From Defluviicoccus sp. (GTDB lineage Bacteria; Pseudomonadota; Alphaproteobacteria; MPNO01): DNA of 8,989 nucleotides. The notes beneath the pieces are model-generated. The model saw nothing but the letters and a program-made list of their open reading frames with translations, was not told the origin of the DNA and made no database searches. The first letter of the stretch is position 1. Each line of letters opens with the position of its first letter. The DNA is taken from the NCBI GenBank assembly GCA_028820945.1, contig JAPPHW010000290.1:1-8989 (forward strand), written 5' to 3'. Below, one piece after another: positions 6,369 through 8,989 of the stretch. The translations under genes were made by a program, and so were the position numbers.

Positions 6369-7232
6369 TCACGCCACCGCCGCTTTCTCTTCCGCCATGT
6401 CCCACCAGACGCAGCCCATGCCGCAGCGGAGCTCGACCGCGGGCTCGTAGCAGATCGTCCGCGCCTTGCGGTCGCCGACGGCGCCCATCGCGACGATCCA
6501 GGACAACAGCTCGGTGGTGCCGCCGTCGCCCGCCGCGGCCATCTTCTCGAGCGTCGTCTCCGCCACCACCTTCTCCGGATCGCCCTCTTCGAGCAGGGCG
6601 AGAAAGGCGCGGTCGAACGCCTCGTCGACATCGAAATATTTCGGGCCGCCGGGATCGTGGCTGAGACCGCCGGTCCCCATGATCGCGACCCGCTCGTCCG
6701 CGGGACGGCAGGTGCGCACGATGTCGGCGATCTCCCGCCCCACCCGATAGCATTCCTCCGGGCTCGGAAGCGGCGGGACGATGCAGTTCATGTGGATCGG
6801 GACCAGCGGGACCTCATAATCGGGTGTCAAATAGAGCAGCGGCACCGACCAGTTGTCGTCGAACAGCAGCCGGTCCTTCCAAGCGAGCCGGAGCCCGCGC
6901 CGGTCGCCTTCGCGGACCAAGGTCCTCGCAAGGTCCGGATGGCCCGCCACCTCGTAGTCGGGGACGTTGAGCCAGTCGGAAAACCACTCCGCCGGACCGC
7001 TCCAGCGCGCGGCGGTGCCGACGCAGAAATCGGCCGGCGAATCGAGCGGCAGGTTGAGAAGGTGGTCGTTCGCGATGCCGACGATGACGTCGGGCCGGGT
7101 CTCGCGCAGCATGCGGCCCAGCCCGTGGAAACCCCGGGTGAGGCTCTCCTGCTCTTCCGGCGGCGCCCGATCGAGCCAGCCGGTCAACCCCGGCGCGTGC
7201 GACAGCGCGCAGACGGCAACGATTTCGGCCAT
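6369..7232 (-). CDS. LigB-type class III extradiol ring-cleavage dioxygenase
   Basis: This 287-residue protein matches the catalytic LigB-like subunit of class III extradiol dioxygenases, Fe(II) enzymes that open catechol-type rings next to the two hydroxyls. The active-site residues are all present and spaced as in protocatechuate 4,5-dioxygenase LigB: metal ligands His12 (LSHAPG), His57 (NDH) and Glu241 (GGTTELLSW), and the catalytic base His192 (GTGGLSHDPGG). HMNCIVPPLPSPEECYRVG (147-165) is another typical stretch. The C-terminus contains CGMGCVWWD (270-278). No separate LigA-type small subunit is encoded nearby, so it may act as a single-chain enzyme or as a member of the less studied LigB-only branch. 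It starts at ATG 7232 with GGGAGG about 8 bases upstream. It is the last gene of an operon with two cupin genes, 57 bases after cupin A. The substrate is not readable from sequence; a hydroxylated aromatic ring is expected. Confidence 0.88.
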   Translation of the reverse strand: MAEIVAVCALSHAPGLTGWLDRAPPEEQESLTRGFHGLGRMLRETRPDVIVGIANDHLLNLPLDSPADFCVGTAARWSGPAEWFSDWLNVPDYEVAGHPDLARTLVREGDRRGLRLAWKDRLLFDDNWSVPLLYLTPDYEVPLVPIHMNCIVPPLPSPEECYRVGREIADIVRTCRPADERVAIMGTGGLSHDPGGPKYFDVDEAFDRAFLALLEEGDPEKVVAETTLEKMAAAGDGGTTELLSWIVAMGAVGDRKARTICYEPAVELRCGMGCVWWDMAEEKAAVA

Positions 7233-7289
7233 GGTTCCAACCTCCCAGGGCCGGAACTCTAGCCCGGATTTCTCACCGCTGTCACGGAC

Positions 7290-7886
7290 TCAGCGCGTGT
7301 CGGGAAACCAGCCGGGGCCGGCGAGTTCGGTCGGCAGGTCGCCCCGGTAGCTCTCGGCGTTCTCGACCTGCTCGACCCAGTCGAGGCCCATCGCCTTGAA
7401 GATCCGGTTGGTCATCACGATCAGCCGAGCCCCGTTGTCCGGATCGGCGTTGACGTGCTGCTTGATGCAGTAGGCGGGGATGAAGACGAAATCGCCTTTG
7501 GTCCACTCGTACTTCTTCGGCTCTTCCGCCCAGCTCCACGAGAACTCGACGTCGACCTCGAACTGGACGTCCCAGTGGAGGTCGTAGCCCGAGCCCTCGG
7601 CGACATAGACGATCTGCTCGGCGAGCTTGCGCGACCTGCCCGACCTCCCGCCCGGCTCGAGGAACTGCATGTAGATGTCGAGGCAGCACTCGGTGGTGTT
7701 GAGCTTCTCGTGGACCATGTGCTTGAGGAGCCCGTCCGGCGAGTTCTCGAACGGCATGTCCTTCGCCTTGATCACGGTCAGCCGCTGCCGGTAGTCGGCC
7801 CGGAAATCGGCCGATTCCCGAAGCCATTCGGCGTAGATGTCGGCGCTATTCTCGCCGAGCCTTGCGATATCTTTTTCGTCCGCCAC
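7290..7886 (-). CDS. Cupin-fold protein A, metal site lost
   Basis: This 198-residue protein is a small single-cupin. The fold is recognised from LAEQIVYVAEGSGYDLHWDV (88-107) and the motif-2 stretch KGDFVFIPAYCIKQHVNAD (130-148). Aligned with its neighbour cupin B by the shared G-x-G-Y-D and G-D...QH-x-N-A patterns, the three positions that hold the metal-binding histidines in B are Ser85, Lys87 and Lys142 here, so it probably binds no catalytic metal. His144 remains but lies two residues past the usual ligand position. It is likely a structural or regulatory partner of cupin B. The start is GTG, supported by GGAGAGGAG about 7 bases upstream. The next in-frame ATG is far inside, at residue 44. 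It lies 22 bases after cupin B and 57 bases before the LigB-like gene, the middle of a three-gene operon. No signal peptide. Function beyond the fold is not recognised. Confidence 0.8.
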   Translation of the reverse strand: MADEKDIARLGENSADIYAEWLRESADFRADYRQRLTVIKAKDMPFENSPDGLLKHMVHEKLNTTECCLDIYMQFLEPGGRSGRSRKLAEQIVYVAEGSGYDLHWDVQFEVDVEFSWSWAEEPKKYEWTKGDFVFIPAYCIKQHVNADPDNGARLIVMTNRIFKAMGLDWVEQVENAESYRGDLPTELAGPGWFPDTR

Positions 7887-7908
7887 CGTGGCGCTCCTCT
7901 CCGGTCGC

Positions 7909-8511
7909 TCAGATGTCCTTGGGAGGCGTCCAGTCCTCCCAGCCCGGCACGGGCTCCTTGGGCGGGTATTTGGCGATCTTCTGGAACAGCATGTGCATGA
8001 AGAGGAAGAGCGGCTTCGCCTTCATCACCAGCAACACAAGGTCCTCGTCCTCGGACGCGTTGAAGTGCTGATGAACGCAGCCGTTCTCCACCACCATGAT
8101 GTCGCCGGCTTCGTAGTCGAAGCGCCTGCCGTCGTGGATGTCGTAGCCCTTGCCGCGCAGGCAGTAGAAGATCGCCGAGTTCATGTGGCCGTGGCGCTGG
8201 CCGGTGCCCCTGGGCGCGATCACCGAGATGTGGGTCTCGATCGACTGCGCGATGTCGGTTTTCATCGGGTTGACGATCGACTTGTCGAAGAGCTGCGGCC
8301 CGCCACGCCATTCCTGGTCGGCGGCGCTGTAGACCCGGGGCTGGTTGTAGAGCTCTTCCTGGAGCTCGCCATAGGTGCCCTCGAGCGCGCGGACGAAGGT
8401 GCGCTTCCTCTGCCAGCGCTCCCAGACGACTTCCTTCGGCCGGTTGTGGCCGATTCCGGCCTGCCCGGTGCCGACCTCGATTCCGCCCGCCTCCGTCGAC
8501 CGATCCGCCAT
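7909..8511 (-). CDS. Cupin-fold protein B, gentisate-dioxygenase-like three-His site
   Basis: This 200-residue single-cupin protein resembles one cupin half of gentisate 1,2-dioxygenase. Motif 1 is QRHGHMNSAIFYCLRGKGYD (105-124), with His107 and His109. Motif 2 is AGDIMVVENGCVHQHFN (135-151), with His147 at the canonical ligand position and Asn151 four residues later; the usual proline of motif 2 is Glu142. This H-x-H plus H set is the three-histidine Fe(II) site of gentisate-type ring-cleaving dioxygenases, where the glutamate of ordinary cupins is missing. The N-terminal 90 residues (RTFVRALEGTYGELQEELYN and on) look like a helical extension. Length is about half that of the bicupin gentisate enzymes (340-370 residues). 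The ATG at 8511 is chosen because GAGGGGG lies about 10 bases upstream and a strong promoter lies 44-71 bases upstream; an in-frame extension to 8694 would run through that promoter into the divergent gene. It is the first gene of the cupin B - cupin A - LigB operon. The substrate is unknown. Confidence 0.82.
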   Translation of the reverse strand: MADRSTEAGGIEVGTGQAGIGHNRPKEVVWERWQRKRTFVRALEGTYGELQEELYNQPRVYSAADQEWRGGPQLFDKSIVNPMKTDIAQSIETHISVIAPRGTGQRHGHMNSAIFYCLRGKGYDIHDGRRFDYEAGDIMVVENGCVHQHFNASEDEDLVLLVMKAKPLFLFMHMLFQKIAKYPPKEPVPGWEDWTPPKDI

Positions 8512-8533
8512 CGACCCGGCCCCCTCTGAAAAA

Positions 8534-8562
8534 CTGCAATCGTGAAGTCGCTGGATTATATT
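8534..8562 (+). promoter_or_regulatory. Possible promoter for the TauD-like gene
   Basis: CTGCAA (8534-8539, three matches to TTGACA) is followed after 17 bases by TATATT (8557-8562, five of six matches). The predicted transcript would start near 8569, 44 bases before the ATG. Its -10 overlaps the -10 of the opposing operon promoter, so the two would compete for polymerase. Weaker than the opposing promoter. Confidence 0.4.
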
Positions 8563-8582
8563 TGGCGCGCTGGGGGTGTCCA
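8555..8582 (-). promoter_or_regulatory. Sigma70-type promoter of the cupin-LigB operon
   Basis: Read on the minus strand, TGGACA (8577-8582, five of six matches to TTGACA) is separated by 16 bases from a perfect TATAAT (8555-8560). Transcription would begin near 8548, leaving a leader of about 37 bases before cupin B. It is the best promoter match in the window and sits in an AT-rich island within GC-rich DNA. Confidence 0.7.
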
Positions 8583-8586
8583 GCGC
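8567..8586. promoter_or_regulatory. Palindromic operator candidate over the operon -35
   Basis: GCGCTGG (8567-8573) and its exact reverse complement CCAGCGC (8580-8586) flank a 6-base spacer, a 20-base palindrome. It covers the -35 box of the cupin-LigB promoter and lies immediately downstream of the -10 of the divergent TauD promoter, so a bound dimer could block both. No regulator gene is in the window. Arms of this length are uncommon by chance, but the DNA is GC-rich, so this stays a candidate. Confidence 0.5.
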
Positions 8587-8612
8587 AGCACCGGAGGGAG
8601 ACCGGGACAGGC

Positions 8613-8945
8613 ATGAATATCGCGCCGCTTTCCGACGTGCTCGGGGCCGAGATAACCGGTATCGACGTCGCCCGCGACCTCGACGAGGACGCATTCGGGA
8701 CGGTGCTCGACGCCTTCCACCGCTACCGCGTCCTGGTCTTCCGCGAGCAGTTTCTCGACCCCGCCGACCAGGTCGCCTTCGCTTCCCGCTTCGGCCCCCT
8801 CGAAGTGCATGACAACCGGCAATACAACCTGCCGGAAAACGAGCACGTCATGGTGCTGTCGAACGACCTCAGGGACGGCGAGCCGGTGGGCGTCCCCGAT
8901 GCCGGGGATTCATGGCACACCGACCTGCGCACCTGGCGGTGCTAA
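8613..8945 (+). CDS. TauD/TfdA-family dioxygenase, truncated after HxD
   Basis: This 110-residue frame is the N-terminal third of a TauD/TfdA-type Fe(II)/2-oxoglutarate dioxygenase, a family that hydroxylates and thereby cleaves sulfonates, aryl ethers and many other substrates. Seen are the family opening LSDVLGAEITGIDVARDLD (6-24), the stretch RVLVFREQFLDPADQVAFASRFGPLE (39-64), and GDSWHTDL (98-105), where His102 and Asp104 are two of the three iron ligands. Family members are about 270-300 residues, so the distal His and the 2-oxoglutarate-binding Arg are missing. The frame ends at TAA 8943-8945, where the other two frames also stop at once. The protein cannot be active as it stands. ATG 8613 is preferred (GGAGGGAG about 12 bases upstream; the protein then starts in family fashion). 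It is divergent from the cupin-LigB operon and shares its promoter region. Confidence 0.8.
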   Translation: MNIAPLSDVLGAEITGIDVARDLDEDAFGTVLDAFHRYRVLVFREQFLDPADQVAFASRFGPLEVHDNRQYNLPENEHVMVLSNDLRDGEPVGVPDAGDSWHTDLRTWRC

Positions 8946-8989
8946 CTAACTGAAAACAGGGTCGTTTTTTCTCCCAAACCGAGTTGCAT
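8942..8989. other. AT-rich tail, possible insertion or rearrangement junction
   Basis: The composition changes abruptly from the GC-rich dioxygenase gene to AT-rich DNA with a T6 run, and TAACTAACTGA (8943-8953) closes all three plus-strand frames. On the minus strand a frame enters from the right edge and stops at TAG 8942-8944, reading ...GEKTTLFSVS at its end; it could be the tail of a transposase or other gene beyond the window. No terminal inverted repeat or known insertion-sequence end could be recognised, so its identity is open. Confidence 0.35.

Noticed and set aside
8562..8612. Earlier start of the TauD-like protein by 17 residues
   Set aside because: It would begin inside the predicted promoter and operator; the ATG at 8613 has a ribosome site and a family-like N-terminus.
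8512..8694. N-terminal extension of cupin B by 61 residues
   Set aside because: It would run through a strong promoter and into the divergent TauD-like gene; the extension is Arg-rich and without cupin features, while ATG 8511 has a good ribosome site.
8942..8989. A named insertion sequence at the right end
   Set aside because: Only 48 bases are available and no recognisable terminal repeat or transposase motif was found, so no family was assigned.

Overview
The window looks like a contig segment from a GC-rich alphaproteobacterium, most plausibly Rhodospirillales-like. This is inferred from GC-rich codons, a GyaR-type glyoxylate reductase beside a divergent SH3-domain secreted protein, and the protein styles. 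No rRNA, tRNA, CRISPR array or complete mobile element was seen. Eleven genes are supported, in four blocks.

Block 1 (1-2421, minus strand, visibly lower GC than the rest) is the end of a surface-polysaccharide locus. A family-4 glycosyltransferase is followed 6 bases later by a TupA-like ATP-grasp protein. The first 240 bases hold no convincing gene.

Block 2 (2646-3710, plus strand) pairs a bacterial GPP34 (GOLPH3/Vps74-like) protein with a single-domain STAS protein of the anti-sigma-factor-antagonist type. A 7-bp-arm inverted repeat lies upstream, in the divergent gap shared with the glycosyltransferase.

Block 3 (3730-6347) is housekeeping metabolism: a D-2-hydroxyacid dehydrogenase (glyoxylate/hydroxypyruvate reductase type) and a YheT-like alpha/beta hydrolase on the minus strand. 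Divergent from them is a secreted protein with two SH3-like repeats.

Block 4 (6369-8989) is the most interesting. A minus-strand operon encodes two related small cupins and a LigB-type extradiol dioxygenase. Divergent from it is a TauD/TfdA-type Fe(II)/2-oxoglutarate dioxygenase. Cupin B (nearest the promoter) carries a gentisate-dioxygenase-like three-histidine site. Cupin A has lost all three ligands, so the pair looks like a bicupin dioxygenase split into an active and an inactive chain. The 101-base divergent gap holds a strong sigma70-type promoter for the operon, a weaker overlapping one for the TauD gene, and a perfect 7-bp-arm palindrome over the operon's -35 box, as expected of a locally regulated catabolic module. 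The TauD gene breaks off just after its HxD motif in an AT-rich tail with stops in all three frames, which suggests an insertion junction or rearrangement at the contig edge. The substrate of this module cannot be read from the sequence; oxidation and ring cleavage of an aromatic compound is the working inference.
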